Assembly (NCBI RefSeq): GCF_003263515.1
Contig: NZ_JYDE01000044.1
Location: forward strand, 42,707-106,706
DNA from: Rahnella inusitata
Lineage (GTDB): Bacteria > Pseudomonadota > Gammaproteobacteria > Enterobacterales > Enterobacteriaceae
Direction of reading: 5' to 3'
DNA: 64,000 nucleotides
This document shows positions 9,060 through 18,062 of the stretch, piece by piece. Under the pieces are notes generated by a model that saw only the letters and a program-made list of their open reading frames with translations, was not told where the DNA came from and ran no database searches. The position numbers were made by a program, and so were the translations under genes. Each line of letters begins with the position of its first letter. The first letter of the stretch is position 1.

Positions 9060-9965
9060 ATGGCTAAGGATCGCGCACTCACACTGGAAGCCTTAAGGGT
9101 CATGGACGCCATAGACCGGCGCGGCAGTTTTGCCGCCGCTGCCGATGAGCTGGGCCGCGTCCCGTCAGCCCTGAGCTACACCATGCAGAAGTTGGAAGAG
9201 GAGCTGGACGTAGTGCTGTTTGACCGTTCAGGTCATCGGACAAAATTCACCAATGTGGGCCGTATGCTGCTCGAACGTGGTCGCGTACTGCTGGAAGCAG
9301 CGGATAAACTGACCGTCGATGCCGAAGCGCTGGCGCGTGGCTGGGAAACGCAGATCACCATCGTCTGTGAAGCGCTGTCACCGGCGACTAAACTCTTTCC
9401 GCTGGTCGAAAAACTGGCGCTGAAAGCCAATACGCAGGTGTCGTTGATCACCGAAGTGCTGGCCGGTGCCTGGGAACGTCTTGAGCAGGGCCGCGCTGAC
9501 ATCGTCATCGCCCCCGATATGCACTTCCGCTCATCAACGGAAATCAACAGCCGTAAGCTGTATAAGCTGGTCAGCGTCTATGTAGCCGCACCGGATCATC
9601 CCATCCATCTGGAAGCGGAACCGCTCTCTGACGTCAGCCGCGTGAAATATCGTGGGATTGCCGTGGCCGATACCGCCCGTGAGCGTCCGGTGCTGACCGT
9701 GCAGCTGCTGGACAAACAACAACGTCTGACGGTAAGTACGCTGGAAGAAAAGCGTCAGGCTTTGCTGGCAGGCTTAGGTGTGGCGACGATGCCTTATCCG
9801 ATGGTGGAAAAAGACATCGCCGAAGGGCGTTTGCGGGTGGTGAGTGCGGAATACAATCACGAAACCGACATCATTATGGCCTGGCGTCGCGACAGTATGG
9901 GGGAAGCAAAAGCCTGGTTCCTGCGCGAAATCGTCAAACTGCTGGGCACGCGAGAAGTGAAGTGA
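9060..9965 (+). CDS. yhaJ: LysR-type transcriptional regulator YhaJ
   Basis: DNA-binding regulator; E. coli YhaJ controls yqjF and yhaK and is used as a sensor of nitroaromatic breakdown products. The ATG at 9060 (MAKDRALTLEALRVMDAIDR) is chosen because it matches the E. coli N-terminus and has GAAAGAGAA before it; the frame extends 57 bases further upstream. The 301 residues comprise a winged HTH (about residues 8-65, GSFAAAADELGRVPSALSY) and a two-lobed effector-binding domain. Placement between yhaK and yqjG/yqjF is conserved. Confidence 0.95.
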   Translation: MAKDRALTLEALRVMDAIDRRGSFAAAADELGRVPSALSYTMQKLEEELDVVLFDRSGHRTKFTNVGRMLLERGRVLLEAADKLTVDAEALARGWETQITIVCEALSPATKLFPLVEKLALKANTQVSLITEVLAGAWERLEQGRADIVIAPDMHFRSSTEINSRKLYKLVSVYVAAPDHPIHLEAEPLSDVSRVKYRGIAVADTARERPVLTVQLLDKQQRLTVSTLEEKRQALLAGLGVATMPYPMVEKDIAEGRLRVVSAEYNHETDIIMAWRRDSMGEAKAWFLREIVKLLGTREVK

Positions 9966-10002
9966 TTCTTTTCACTCATTAACAAGCCCATATTCCACGC
10001 CG

Positions 10003-10028
10003 TCCTTCCCCTTGTGAAAGGGGAAGGA
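10003..10028. terminator. Hairpin between convergent yhaJ and yqjG
   Basis: TCCTTCCCCTT, loop GTGA, AAGGGGAAGGA: an 11-bp perfect stem in the 68-bp gap between the two stop codons. No T-tract follows on either strand, so it may be a weak terminator or an mRNA 3'-end stabiliser. Confidence 0.55.
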
Positions 10029-10033
10029 GCCGG

Positions 10034-11017
10034 TCAGAAGCGGGTATCGCGACCGTGATCCGATTCTAAATCCTGCGCCGGGCCGGTGGAGATAATGCCG
10101 TGGGGATTAATCGTCGCGTGGCTGCGGTAATAGTGGTTGCGGATGTGCGCGAAGTCGGTGGTGTCACGGATACCCGGCATCTGATAGATATCGCGCAGGA
10201 AGCCGTAAAGATTCGGGTAATCGCTGATGCGGCGACGGTCGCATTTGAAATGCGTAACGTACACCGGATCAAATCGCACCAGCGTGGTCCACAGACGCAG
10301 ATCGGCTTCGGTCAGCTGATTGCCGGTCAGATAGCGGTGTTTACCCAGTAAATCCTCCGCGCGTTCCAGCGCAGCAAACACGCCATCCACCGCTTCATCG
10401 TAAGCATCCTGAGACGTTGCGAAACCGGCTTTATACACGCCGTTGTTGAGCTGCGGATATACCCATTCATTAATCTCATCGATCGCCGGACGTAACGACT
10501 GCGGATAATAATCGCCCGCCCGCGCACCGACGGCGTCAAACGCGCTGTTGAACATGCGGAGGATATCGGCGGATTCGTTGCTGACAATAGTCTGCTGTTT
10601 TTTGTCCCACAGGATCGGTACGGTGACGCGTCCGGTGTAGTCCTTCTGCGCGCGCAGATAGACTTCATAGGCAAAATTCAGGTGATACAGATTGTCGCCG
10701 GTAGCGGCCGGGAAATCAGTCCCGAAGGTCCAGCCATTTTCCAGCATCAGCGGATGCACGACGGAAACCGGAATAATATCCTCGAGGCCTTTTAGCGTGC
10801 GCATCAGCAGAGTCCGGTGCGCCCACGGGCAGGCGAGGGAAACATAAAGATGATAGCGGTCGCGTTCTGCCGCAAAACCGCCTACGCCATGTTCACCGGG
10901 AGTGCCGTCGGGCGTTACCCAGTTACGGAATTGCGATACGGAACGTTTGAAGTGTCCGCCGGTAGACTTGGTGTCATACCAGATGTCTTGCCAGATGCCA
11001 TCTACTAATTGTCCCAT
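10034..11017 (-). CDS. yqjG: Glutathionyl-hydroquinone reductase YqjG
   Basis: Xi-class glutathione transferase that reduces glutathionyl-hydroquinones to hydroquinones. The 327 residues show catalytic Cys63 in the LACPWAHRTL motif, a thioredoxin-like N-domain and an all-helical C-domain with the conserved TEADLRLWTTLVRFD block. Length and active site match E. coli YqjG. The C-terminus ends in a short polar tail, LESDHGRDTRF. It is probably transcribed separately from yqjF, which ends in its own terminator just upstream of the yqjG start. Confidence 0.95.
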   Translation of the reverse strand: MGQLVDGIWQDIWYDTKSTGGHFKRSVSQFRNWVTPDGTPGEHGVGGFAAERDRYHLYVSLACPWAHRTLLMRTLKGLEDIIPVSVVHPLMLENGWTFGTDFPAATGDNLYHLNFAYEVYLRAQKDYTGRVTVPILWDKKQQTIVSNESADILRMFNSAFDAVGARAGDYYPQSLRPAIDEINEWVYPQLNNGVYKAGFATSQDAYDEAVDGVFAALERAEDLLGKHRYLTGNQLTEADLRLWTTLVRFDPVYVTHFKCDRRRISDYPNLYGFLRDIYQMPGIRDTTDFAHIRNHYYRSHATINPHGIISTGPAQDLESDHGRDTRF

Positions 11018-11060
11018 GGTCTTCTACCTTGTTTTCAGATGTTTTTTTCAGAAATAAAAA

Positions 11061-11088
11061 AGGGCGAGGTGATAAATCACATCGCCCT
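11061..11088 (-). terminator. yqjF terminator
   Basis: AGGGCGATGTGA, loop TTTA, TCACCTCGCCCT read on the minus strand, followed by TTTTTTATTTC. It lies 85 bases after the yqjF stop codon. Confidence 0.85.
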
Positions 11089-11172
11089 GCAGGTCTTACA
11101 TATTATCTAATTATTCAAGTATAGCTGGGTATTGCCGGAGCGATGTCCGGCGTTTTCCCTGGTGTCGGGCAA

Positions 11173-11565
11173 TTACCAGTTTTTCTTGATCAGACGGTCG
11201 ATGCTGAACGCACCAGGGCCTGAAGCAAACAAGACGAAGAAACCACCGGCGATGGACAGGTTTTTCATGAACATCATTTGGTTTACGCCCTGAGCGAAAT
11301 CAGTGTGGAAGATAAGCGCGGTCAGGATGGTGAAGACGGCGGTAATCAACGCTGTGGTACGGGTGAAGAAACCGAACAAAATCGCCAGGCCGCCGCCAAA
11401 TTCCAGCAGGATGGTCAGTGGCAGGAAGAAGCTTGGCACGCCCATGGAAGCCATGTAACCGGCGGTTGCGGAGTAGCCATTGATTTTGCCCCAACCTGCA
11501 ACGATAAACAGAATTGGCATCAGAATACGGGCAACCAGCAGGGCAGTGTCTTGTAACTTAGTCAT
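11173..11565 (-). CDS. yqjF: YqjF, DoxX-family inner-membrane protein
   Basis: 130-residue DoxX-like protein with four predicted membrane helices (about residues 8-25, 45-65, 70-90 and 100-120) and the conserved FLPLTILLEFGGGLAILFGF block. The reaction is unknown; the E. coli gene is induced through YhaJ by nitroaromatic breakdown products. It is a single gene closed by its own terminator, between yqjK and yqjG as in E. coli. Confidence 0.93.
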   Translation of the reverse strand: MTKLQDTALLVARILMPILFIVAGWGKINGYSATAGYMASMGVPSFFLPLTILLEFGGGLAILFGFFTRTTALITAVFTILTALIFHTDFAQGVNQMMFMKNLSIAGGFFVLFASGPGAFSIDRLIKKNW

Positions 11566-11760
11566 CTTATTTCTCTCCGAACGTCATGTGCTCAAATTGA
11601 GCTTTAAATGTTACCGGCCCGGTCGGAAAATGTTTCCTGCCGTTACCGCATCAGTTGATGACGAGATAATAGGGGGAATGAAGACGCTTTGTTAGCAAGT
11701 AAATCTGTCTGATAGCTTCAAAAAAATTGAACGGGCTTAAGATTGTTATTCAAAAAGAAA

Positions 11761-11788
11761 AGGGCCGGATGAATGTTCATCCGGCCCT
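11761..11788 (-). terminator. Terminator of the yqjDEK operon
   Basis: AGGGCCGGATGAA, loop CA, TTCATCCGGCCCT on the minus strand, followed by TTTTCTTTTTG. It is placed 35 bases after the yqjK stop. Confidence 0.9.
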
Positions 11789-11823
11789 CAGACGTGAAAG
11801 CATTGATGCTAAGAGCAGAGCGC

Positions 11824-12108
11824 TTATTTCTGAGCGAACGTTTTACGGAACAGACGTACCGTTCCCCAGATCCCGAAAGCGCGTCGTGACCAGCGGACAA
11901 TCACGCTGGGATGGCGAATACCGTAGACGGCGACCAGACTGGAGCCGACCACCAGATATTTACGCATATCCACGAGTTTCACCCAGCCGCGGTCGATTTT
12001 TGCAGTGGCATCCAGCCAGTCAGCACTGGCATGAGATAACTCATTCCGCTGGCGCTGTATCTTGCGCAAAAGTCTGACTTTCTCGATAGCGCGGTCCGGG
12101 GTGCTCAT
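11824..12108 (-). CDS. yqjK: YqjK-family protein
   Basis: 94-residue small protein of the YqjK family, function unknown. It has a basic, Arg/Gln-rich helical N-terminus (about residues 1-40), a weak hydrophobic stretch (YLVVGSSLVAVYGI) and a basic C-terminus. Its start overlaps the yqjE stop by four bases, so it is translationally coupled to yqjE. Confidence 0.88.
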   Translation of the reverse strand: MSTPDRAIEKVRLLRKIQRQRNELSHASADWLDATAKIDRGWVKLVDMRKYLVVGSSLVAVYGIRHPSVIVRWSRRAFGIWGTVRLFRKTFAQK

Positions 12109-12512
12109 TGCTCGTCATCCTTCTCAAGCAGGGCGCGATCGACGTCAAGTTGCTTACGCGTGAGGCTGAGCAGCGTGGAGCGCTTAGCTTTCGCCAGCGT
12201 CATTGCGCCCAGAATCACCGCCAGCAGCAGCAGTACGCCGGTCGTGGTGCCCATAGCCATCAGGCGATAAGCCGGATCGATTGCCCAGAAGAGAACAACC
12301 AGCAGGCTCATCAGGCCGAAGGCAGTAAAGATCAGGGTAATACCGGCCATGAGCAGCAATTGGAAAATATTGGCCTTTTCCTCTTCCAGCTCAATAACGG
12401 CCAGTCTGACGCGCGTTTCGACAATGCCGACCACCACGGTGGCGACACGTTGAATAATGTCGAAAAGCCCTTTACCCGGTCCTTGTGGTGCAGGTTTTAA
12501 CGGTTCAGCCAT
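12105..12512 (-). CDS. yqjE: YqjE, holin-like (phage_holin_3_6) inner-membrane protein
   Basis: 135-residue protein with two membrane helices (about residues 50-75 and 82-105) between a short cytosolic N-terminus and a charged C-terminus. It belongs to the YqjE holin-like family, members of which sit beside the ribosome-tethering YqjD/ElaB proteins. It starts two bases after the yqjD stop and overlaps yqjK. Confidence 0.92.
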   Translation of the reverse strand: MAEPLKPAPQGPGKGLFDIIQRVATVVVGIVETRVRLAVIELEEEKANIFQLLLMAGITLIFTAFGLMSLLVVLFWAIDPAYRLMAMGTTTGVLLLLAVILGAMTLAKAKRSTLLSLTRKQLDVDRALLEKDDEQ

Positions 12513-12514
12513 AA

Positions 12515-12817
12515 TTATCGGCGAGCTAACAGAACGCCGATGACTACGCCGACCGCGGCACCAATACCGACGCCCGTCCAGGGTTTTTCATGTACATAAT
12601 CGTCGGCTTTGCCGGCAATTTCTTTAGTCTGATAGGCAATTTTGTCACCCGTATCGCTCAGACGTGCGCGCGTATCTTTGAGCAGGGATTCTGCTTTACC
12701 ACGCAGTTTATCGAGTTCAGCTTTCGGCTTATCGGTAGAGGTCTGGAGCACTTCTTCCAGGGTATCCGCCAATGACTTTAATTCAGCCCGCAGTTGTTCT
12801 GATGTATTACTCGCCAT
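12515..12817 (-). CDS. yqjD: YqjD, ElaB/YqjD (DUF883) membrane-anchored ribosome-binding protein
   Basis: 100-residue tail-anchored protein. The N-terminal three quarters form a charged coiled coil, and a Gly/Ala/Val-rich membrane helix (GVGIGAAVGVVIGVLLARR) closes the C-terminus. E. coli YqjD binds ribosomes in stationary phase and is controlled by RpoS; that is family knowledge, and no promoter was identified here. It is the first gene of yqjD-yqjE-yqjK. Confidence 0.94.
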   Translation of the reverse strand: MASNTSEQLRAELKSLADTLEEVLQTSTDKPKAELDKLRGKAESLLKDTRARLSDTGDKIAYQTKEIAGKADDYVHEKPWTGVGIGAAVGVVIGVLLARR

Positions 12818-12965
12818 GTGTAAGTCACTCCATACGTTAACTGATTCGAACTTTTAACATAGCGGATATTCGGGTGATCGCAAATGCGAATTGTCTGTTT
12901 CAAAAAGCAAGATCACCCAAAAATCCGCCGTGGGAAGGGGAAAAATCACCTCTGACGGAATGAAA

Positions 12966-13343
12966 TCAGTGGCCCTGGGCCTGTTTCAGTTCCGCTTGTG
13001 CTTCCTGCAACTTCTGCTGTTTTTTAACGATTTTGTCATGATCGCCTTTTGCCTGAGCTTCTTTCAGCTCCTGCTCGCGCTCGCTGACTTTTTCACGTTT
13101 CTCTTCAACACGTTTTTCATTCTCAGCTTTCAGGCCGGCGTCGGTACAATGCGCCTTATTTTCACGCAGCGCTTTCTCCAGACCATTCACGCGGTTCTGA
13201 TTTTTGTGCGCGCGGGCTTCGTCGATTTGTTTCTGAATTTCGTGTTGTTTGGTCACACAGCTTTCAGGCTGTGGTGCAGCAAAGCTGGCCGTGGTGAAGA
13301 GTAACGCAGGGGTTAAAAGCAGTGCAGATAAGGTCAGTTTCAT
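12966..13343 (-). CDS. yqjC: YqjC, DUF1090 periplasmic protein
   Basis: 125-residue secreted protein: a signal peptide at about residues 1-22 (LLTPALLFTTASFAAP), then a highly charged helical Glu/Lys/Gln-rich domain with conserved Cys residues (ESCVTKQHEIQKQI and KAHCTDAGLK). The function is unknown. It is monocistronic in appearance, between mzrA and yqjD. Confidence 0.92.
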   Translation of the reverse strand: MKLTLSALLLTPALLFTTASFAAPQPESCVTKQHEIQKQIDEARAHKNQNRVNGLEKALRENKAHCTDAGLKAENEKRVEEKREKVSEREQELKEAQAKGDHDKIVKKQQKLQEAQAELKQAQGH

Positions 13344-13441
13344 CGTATAGCTTCCTTTTGATGGTTAAGTGAGTGTGGCACTTAATTCCTTGAATATAGA
13401 ACGTCGAACAATAGATTTTATGAATAACTATCTTATAAATA

Positions 13442-13468
13442 ATATCACCGCCAAATGGGCGGTGATAT
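13442..13468 (-). terminator. Hairpin downstream of mzrA
   Basis: ATATCACCGCC and GGCGGTGATAT form an 11-bp perfect stem with a 5-base loop, 31 bases after the mzrA stop on the minus strand. Flanking sequence is AT-rich but without an uninterrupted T-tract. Confidence 0.6.
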
Positions 13469-13498
13469 CAGACAATTTAACCAAAACAGCCAAAGTGC

Positions 13499-13882
13499 TT
13501 ATCCAAACTTCAACCGGTCGCGGTTGAGCTTATCCAGCCAGACCCTCGTACGGGGCGGCTCACAGTTCTGGATGAGGAATCCGGGCGGCAGAATATCCTG
13601 TAAAACGCTTTGCGCCATCTGGCGCTGTTCAGAGGAATCGAGCTGAACCACTAAACCGTCATTAAGTGGCGTAATGCTTTTGATGTGGATCCCACGCTGG
13701 CTAAGCCCCTGATAAACAAAAAAGCCGTCAGGCAGCGAAATCCCTGCTTTAGCCGGGCGAATTTGCAGCGCATTGCCGTTGGCGGGGATCCGTGAAATAG
13801 CCAGCCCGATCATGGCAGCGGTGGCCAGCAGCATGATCATCACCGGCAAGAGAAGAGAACGTTTCATAAACCTGCGGCTCAT
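13499..13882 (-). CDS. mzrA: Modulator of EnvZ/OmpR regulon MzrA
   Basis: 127-residue bitopic inner-membrane protein that links the CpxAR and EnvZ/OmpR systems by contacting EnvZ. A membrane helix spans about residues 10-30 ([19 protein letters not shown]) and the rest is periplasmic. Its ATG overlaps the yqjA stop (TAATG), as in the E. coli yqjA-mzrA operon. Confidence 0.9.
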   Translation of the reverse strand: MSRRFMKRSLLLPVMIMLLATAAMIGLAISRIPANGNALQIRPAKAGISLPDGFFVYQGLSQRGIHIKSITPLNDGLVVQLDSSEQRQMAQSVLQDILPPGFLIQNCEPPRTRVWLDKLNRDRLKFG

Positions 13883-14562
13883 TATGCGCTTTTGCCTTTG
13901 TTCTGGCGGTCGGCGTGTTTTTTACGCCACAGCACGACAATCGAACCGACCAGCCCGCCGACCAGCAACAGCACCGGCAATAACATCAGACAGTTCATCA
14001 CCTGATCTTCGTATTTCAGGAACAGCGGCGTTTTACCGAGAAAATAGCCCAGCGAGGTCAGGATCATGATCCACAGGAATCCGCTGACCCAGTTGAAGAA
14101 CTGAAAGCGGCTATTGCTCAGCCCGGATAAACCGGCGATGGTCGGCAACAGGGTGCGAACGAAGGCCAGAAAGCGCCCCACCAACAGAGCCGAAAGACCG
14201 TGTTTATGGAACAGCGCGTGGGCACGTTCGTGATAATGGACAGGCAAATGCCCGAGCCAGCTTTGGACTATCCGCGTATTGCCCAGCCATTTCCCCTGCA
14301 CATAACTGAGCCAGCAACCCAGGCTGGCGGCGGTGGTGAGCAGGAAAATGGTGAGCGGGAAATTCATCGCGTCTTTGGCGATCAGCACGCCGACCAAAAT
14401 TAACAGGCTGTCGCCGGGCAAAAACGCCGCAGGTAGCAGGCCGTTTTCAAGAAAGATGATCATGAATAAAATCAGGTACAGCGCCCAGACCAGGGAAGGG
14501 TCAGCCAGGGTTTTATAATCTTGTTGCCAGAGTGCATCGATGAGAGAACTGATAATTTCCAT
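13882..14562 (-). CDS. yqjA: YqjA, DedA-family inner-membrane protein
   Basis: 226-residue DedA/VTT-domain protein needed for alkaline and membrane-potential homeostasis in E. coli together with YghB. The characteristic segments are present: [20 protein letters not shown] near the N-terminus, and [17 protein letters not shown] with its essential basic residue in the middle, ahead of three C-terminal hydrophobic helices. It heads the yqjA-mzrA operon. Confidence 0.95.
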   Translation of the reverse strand: MEIISSLIDALWQQDYKTLADPSLVWALYLILFMIIFLENGLLPAAFLPGDSLLILVGVLIAKDAMNFPLTIFLLTTAASLGCWLSYVQGKWLGNTRIVQSWLGHLPVHYHERAHALFHKHGLSALLVGRFLAFVRTLLPTIAGLSGLSNSRFQFFNWVSGFLWIMILTSLGYFLGKTPLFLKYEDQVMNCLMLLPVLLLVGGLVGSIVVLWRKKHADRQNKGKSA

Positions 14563-14947
14563 CTGTTTCCTAAAACTCCATCATGTTCAGTGAGTCAGCG
14601 AAATACATCAGCGGAGAAACTGTCTCGACGCTGCCTGTAAGACTGATGTTGGTCGCCTCTTCCCTGGCGTGCGGTCTGGTTGCGTGTCTTGTGCGTTCCT
14701 ACGCGTCATTTTGCCGTGTTTCACCTGGCGCAAACGGGTAAGAAAAGTCGTCTAACTGTAACAAAATAACAATAGCTCAGACAGGTAAATATAGCGCGTC
14801 GGGGCCGATCATTTAAGCCTGAAGCACGTTATGGAAAAGGGTTTTACATTGACTGACACTACTCGACAGTGACTGACAGGGAAGGGAAGTTTCATGCAGA
14901 GGCAGGAAAATGGCAGGTTGGGAGAATGAACCTGCCGTAATGCGGCT
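14563..14947. other. Intergenic region between yqjA and exuR
   Basis: 385 bases with no supported ORF. It should contain the yqjA promoter (reading leftwards) and the exuR 3' end. A short GCCG-CATTA-CGGC hairpin lies just after the exuR stop (14934-14946). No convincing CpxR box or sRNA was recognised. Confidence 0.5.
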
Positions 14948-15724
14948 TTATTTATTATTCACTAATGGCTGATCGAGATGAACCACCGGATTTTCTGAAT
15001 ACAGGTAACGGTCTACATTAAACTCGAAATCATCACTGGTGGCGCGGAAAAGCATTTGTTTGGTGTTTTCCAGATGCTGCCACATGGCCAGTTTTGCTGC
15101 GTGCGGATCGCGGCGGATCAACGCCTTGAGGATCAGGTCATGATCTTCACACCAGCTTTCGATCGACTTTTCGTCGATATGTTCATGCAACTTGCGCCAG
15201 TACGGATTGTGTAAGCGCTGGCTCCACATCTTTTCGACGATGGTGGCGAGTGCGCTGTTTTGCGTCGCCTGCGCCACCTGCACGTGAAATTTAAGATCCC
15301 ATTCTGAATCACGGAACCGGTCTTCCTGCCGCGCATGCTCCTGAATTTCCATCAGGCGCATGATGTCCTGCTTGGTGACCTGCGTGGCGGCAAACTCCGC
15401 GATATTACTTTCAATCAACTGGCGCGCCTGCAATAACTCAAACGGACCCGCGGTGCCAAATTCACTGCCGCAGTCCGGCACGACCAGATGGCGTTGCTGG
15501 TTGGACATCACATGAATGCCCGACCCTTTACGGACTTCCACATAACCTTCCACTTCCAGCATGATTATCGCTTCGCGCACCACGGTACGGCTGACGTTCA
15601 TTTCATCGGAAATCAGACGTTCGGCGGGAAGTTTCTCGCCAACCGGATAGACTCCGGTCTCAACGCGTTCCTTAAGCGTGGCAGCCAGTTGTTGATAAAG
15701 GCGTCTGGTGTCTGTGGATTCCAT
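14948..15724 (-). CDS. exuR: Hexuronate regulon repressor ExuR
   Basis: GntR/FadR-type repressor of exuT, the uxa genes and itself, released by galacturonate or glucuronate derivatives. The 258 residues closely match E. coli ExuR: a winged HTH (about residues 8-75, with [31 protein letters not shown]) and an FCD effector domain (about 95-230) with conserved metal/ligand residues in the [15 protein letters not shown] region. It lies next to exuT on the same strand but is separated from it by the exuT terminator and its own promoter region. Confidence 0.97.
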   Translation of the reverse strand: MESTDTRRLYQQLAATLKERVETGVYPVGEKLPAERLISDEMNVSRTVVREAIIMLEVEGYVEVRKGSGIHVMSNQQRHLVVPDCGSEFGTAGPFELLQARQLIESNIAEFAATQVTKQDIMRLMEIQEHARQEDRFRDSEWDLKFHVQVAQATQNSALATIVEKMWSQRLHNPYWRKLHEHIDEKSIESWCEDHDLILKALIRRDPHAAKLAMWQHLENTKQMLFRATSDDFEFNVDRYLYSENPVVHLDQPLVNNK

Positions 15725-15785
15725 GTGAGTGCTCTTTAAAGTAGTGAACCTGCAACGAATGAGTCTGACAGATCCCGGGACCTGT

Positions 15786-15803
15786 TATACAAGTACCAGT
15801 ATA
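15786..15803. promoter_or_regulatory. Candidate ExuR autoregulatory operator
   Basis: TATAC-8-GTATA inverted repeat lying 62 bases upstream of the exuR start. It resembles the GTATAC-containing half-sites known for the ExuR/UxuR family. This assignment rests on position and symmetry only. Confidence 0.35.
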
Positions 15804-15872
15804 CGGTTTAAGAAGAGGGGATGCACCGTGCATTGGTCAGAAAGGCTGGGGGGATATCTCAGAAAAAGCAAA

Positions 15873-15896
15873 GCCCGGCAAAGGATCTTACCGGGC
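15873..15896 (-). terminator. exuT terminator
   Basis: On the minus strand GCCCGG, a 12-base loop, CCGGGC, then TTTGCTTTTTC, 14 bases after the exuT stop codon. Confidence 0.75.
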
Positions 15897-15909
15897 GGCA
15901 ATCAGCGGA

Positions 15910-17202
15910 TCAGGCTTTCGCGGTTTTTAGCGGAGCCGGAACAGGTTCTACTGCGGAACGGTTTTGCAATACTGTCCAGATGATGATGGCACCCAGCAAG
16001 TCGAAGACGGCGAGCGCCGCAAACAGCGGGCTGAAACCGATGGTATCGGCCAACGCACCAACGACCAGCGCAAACAGGGTACTTGCCGTCCAGGCGGCCA
16101 TCCCCGTCAGTCCGTTAGCTGTCGCCACTTCGTTACGACCAAACACGTCAGAGGAGAGTGTAATCAGCGCGCCAGACAGTGACTGGTGAGCAAAGCCACC
16201 CACACACAATAAAGCGATAGCTGCGTACGGGCTGGTGAACAGGCCGATCATGCCAGGGCCTATCATCAGGACTGCACCCATGGTCACGACCATTTTTCTG
16301 GAAACGATCAGGTTCACTTTAAAATGTTTCTGGAAGAACGGCGGCAGATAACCACCAAGGATACAGCCGAGGTCAGCAAACAGCATCGGCATCCAGGCGA
16401 ACATCGCGATTTCTTTCAGGTTGAAGCCATACACCTTGAACATAAACAGCGGGATCCAAGCGTTGAATGTACCCCAGGCCGGTTCAGCCAGAAAACGTGG
16501 CAGTGCGATACCCCAGAACTGACGGTTACGCAGGATATCCCAGGCAGACATTTTCTTGCCGTTGGTGGTTTGGTGCTGTGCTTCCTGACCTTCCAAAATG
16601 TAATCGCGTTCTTCGTTACTGAGTTTTTTCTGATCTTTCGGGTGTTTGTAGAGAACTAACCAACTGATCGCCCAAAGCATGCTGAGCGCACCGGTGATGA
16701 CGAACGCGAGCTGCCAACTGTGCATGATGATGCACCAGACAACCAGCGGTGGCGCAATCATCCCGCCGATAGAAGAACCTACGTTAAAGTAACCGACGGC
16801 AATTGAACGTTCTTTTGCCGGGAACCATTCGCTGCTGGCTTTGAGGCCGGCAGGGATCATCGCGGCTTCTGCCATACCGACAGCACCACGCGCGATGGCG
16901 AGGCCACCCCAGCTGCTGGCCAGCGCGGTCGCCATACAGAAGATGGCCCACATGATGGCAAACATGGCGTAACCGACTTTGGTGCCCATCACGTCGAGAA
17001 CATAACCGGCTACCGGCTGCATCAGGGTATAGCAGGCGGAATAGGCGGCGATAATATAAGAATATTGCTGTGTACTGATGTTGAGCTGACTCATCAGTGT
17101 CGGTGCTGCAGCGGCTATGGCGTTACGTGTTAAATAACCTAGTACAGTCCCGACGGTGACCAGCCCGATCATGTACCAGCGTAACCCTTTGATCTTACCC
17201 AT
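15910..17202 (-). CDS. exuT: Hexuronate transporter ExuT
   Basis: Inner-membrane MFS proton symporter (anion:cation symporter family) for galacturonate and glucuronate. The 430 residues carry about 12 hydrophobic helices; the cytoplasmic-loop signature of the family appears around VLDVMGTKVGYAMF. N- and C-termini agree with E. coli ExuT. It diverges from uxaC across an 860-bp control region and is followed by its own terminator. Confidence 0.96.
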   Translation of the reverse strand: MGKIKGLRWYMIGLVTVGTVLGYLTRNAIAAAAPTLMSQLNISTQQYSYIIAAYSACYTLMQPVAGYVLDVMGTKVGYAMFAIMWAIFCMATALASSWGGLAIARGAVGMAEAAMIPAGLKASSEWFPAKERSIAVGYFNVGSSIGGMIAPPLVVWCIIMHSWQLAFVITGALSMLWAISWLVLYKHPKDQKKLSNEERDYILEGQEAQHQTTNGKKMSAWDILRNRQFWGIALPRFLAEPAWGTFNAWIPLFMFKVYGFNLKEIAMFAWMPMLFADLGCILGGYLPPFFQKHFKVNLIVSRKMVVTMGAVLMIGPGMIGLFTSPYAAIALLCVGGFAHQSLSGALITLSSDVFGRNEVATANGLTGMAAWTASTLFALVVGALADTIGFSPLFAALAVFDLLGAIIIWTVLQNRSAVEPVPAPLKTAKA

Positions 17203-17524
17203 TTAACTCACTCCCAGTAAATAATCCGGCAATGACAGCTAAGGCTGTCATCGCACATTTCGCGCCATCTGACTCAGCATGGGCTTCTGGCTTTTCCTTA
17301 AAGTGTTTTCCGGGAACATCGCCGCCAGAGGATTTCGCTGGGGGGAGCTGCCCGATGACTCACGCACTGCTTTATTCTTATCTGTGCGTAAGGGTCCGAT
17401 GAACTTCCTGCACACCAGAACAACTGCTTCACCTTTCGGCTGACTGCACCTGAGAAGTGTTGTCCGGCAACAGCGAAAGGACGTGGCAGGTAATCTCTGA
17501 CGCTCTTGTCCGGACGCAGCAAAG

Positions 17525-17572
17525 ATAACTTGTCATACAGATTTAAAATTTGAATGACATCACAAAACCACA
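17525..17572. repeat. 48-bp direct repeat, copy 1
   Basis: Differs from copy 2 at four positions. It contains TTTGA-ATGACA-TCACA (17549-17564), a fair match to the CRP consensus TGTGA-N6-TCACA, and a TGTCAT...ATGACA inverted pair. Confidence 0.85.
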
Positions 17573-17810
17573 TTTAAACTGTGTGCTTACTTAACTTTTT
17601 TAACTTCACTGTTATTTACTTGATTTTACAGACTTAATGGATTTTTTATCGACCGCCGTCACACTTTTAGCTGATTACGTAACAACCAGTACCGGAAAAT
17701 TCAAACCAAAGTGGTGTAACAACTTTACGATTCGTTCACAAACGGGGAAAAGAGAGTTAAAACGGCTTTAGGCAAGCCATCAGCGGGTGGTGGGGATTGC
17801 TGGCAGAGAA

Positions 17811-17858
17811 ATAACTTGTCATACCGATTTAAAGTTTGAGTGACATCACAAAATCACA
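17811..17858. repeat. 48-bp direct repeat, copy 2
   Basis: Second copy, 286 bases downstream in the same orientation, with TTTGA-GTGACA-TCACA (17835-17850) as a probable CRP site. One copy sits nearer exuT and the other nearer uxaC. Confidence 0.85.
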
Positions 17859-18000
17859 CTCGGAATGTGAGGATAATAGCGGCCAGTGCTTAAAGACTCT
17901 AAAGTTTTTGTTTTACAGAGAATTAGTATGTGTTTTATAACGGAAATCGCCCACTTTCGCACAAGAGTGCCCCTAAAAAGAGCTGGACGATAAACTGAAT

Positions 18001-18021
18001 TGGTGTGATAACTTCGCACCA
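18001..18021. promoter_or_regulatory. Candidate operator upstream of uxaC
   Basis: TGGTGTGA-TAACT-TCGCACCA, arms matching at 7 of 8 positions, ends 42 bases before the uxaC ATG. It is a plausible ExuR site by position; the consensus was not tested. Confidence 0.35.
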
Positions 18022-18062
18022 TTGAGAGACAACTCTACAGAATTCATGATGAGGAACCTAAG

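Larger units (their letters stand above)
17203..18062. promoter_or_regulatory. Divergent exuT-uxaC control region
   Basis: 860 bases with no credible gene between the two start codons. Features seen: a 48-base element duplicated at 17525-17572 and 17811-17858 (44 of 48 bases identical), each copy with a CRP-like site, and a near-perfect inverted repeat TGGTGTGA-5-TCGCACCA at 18001-18021 just upstream of uxaC. The region very probably carries the promoters of both units and ExuR sites. Confidence 0.8.

Noticed and set aside
17298..17573. 91-codon minus-strand ORF in the exuT-uxaC spacer
   Set aside because: No RBS, no similarity, and it includes half of the duplicated regulatory element.
17525..17858. 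CRISPR-like repeat
   Set aside because: Only two imperfect copies 286 bases apart, with promoter-like content and no cas genes.
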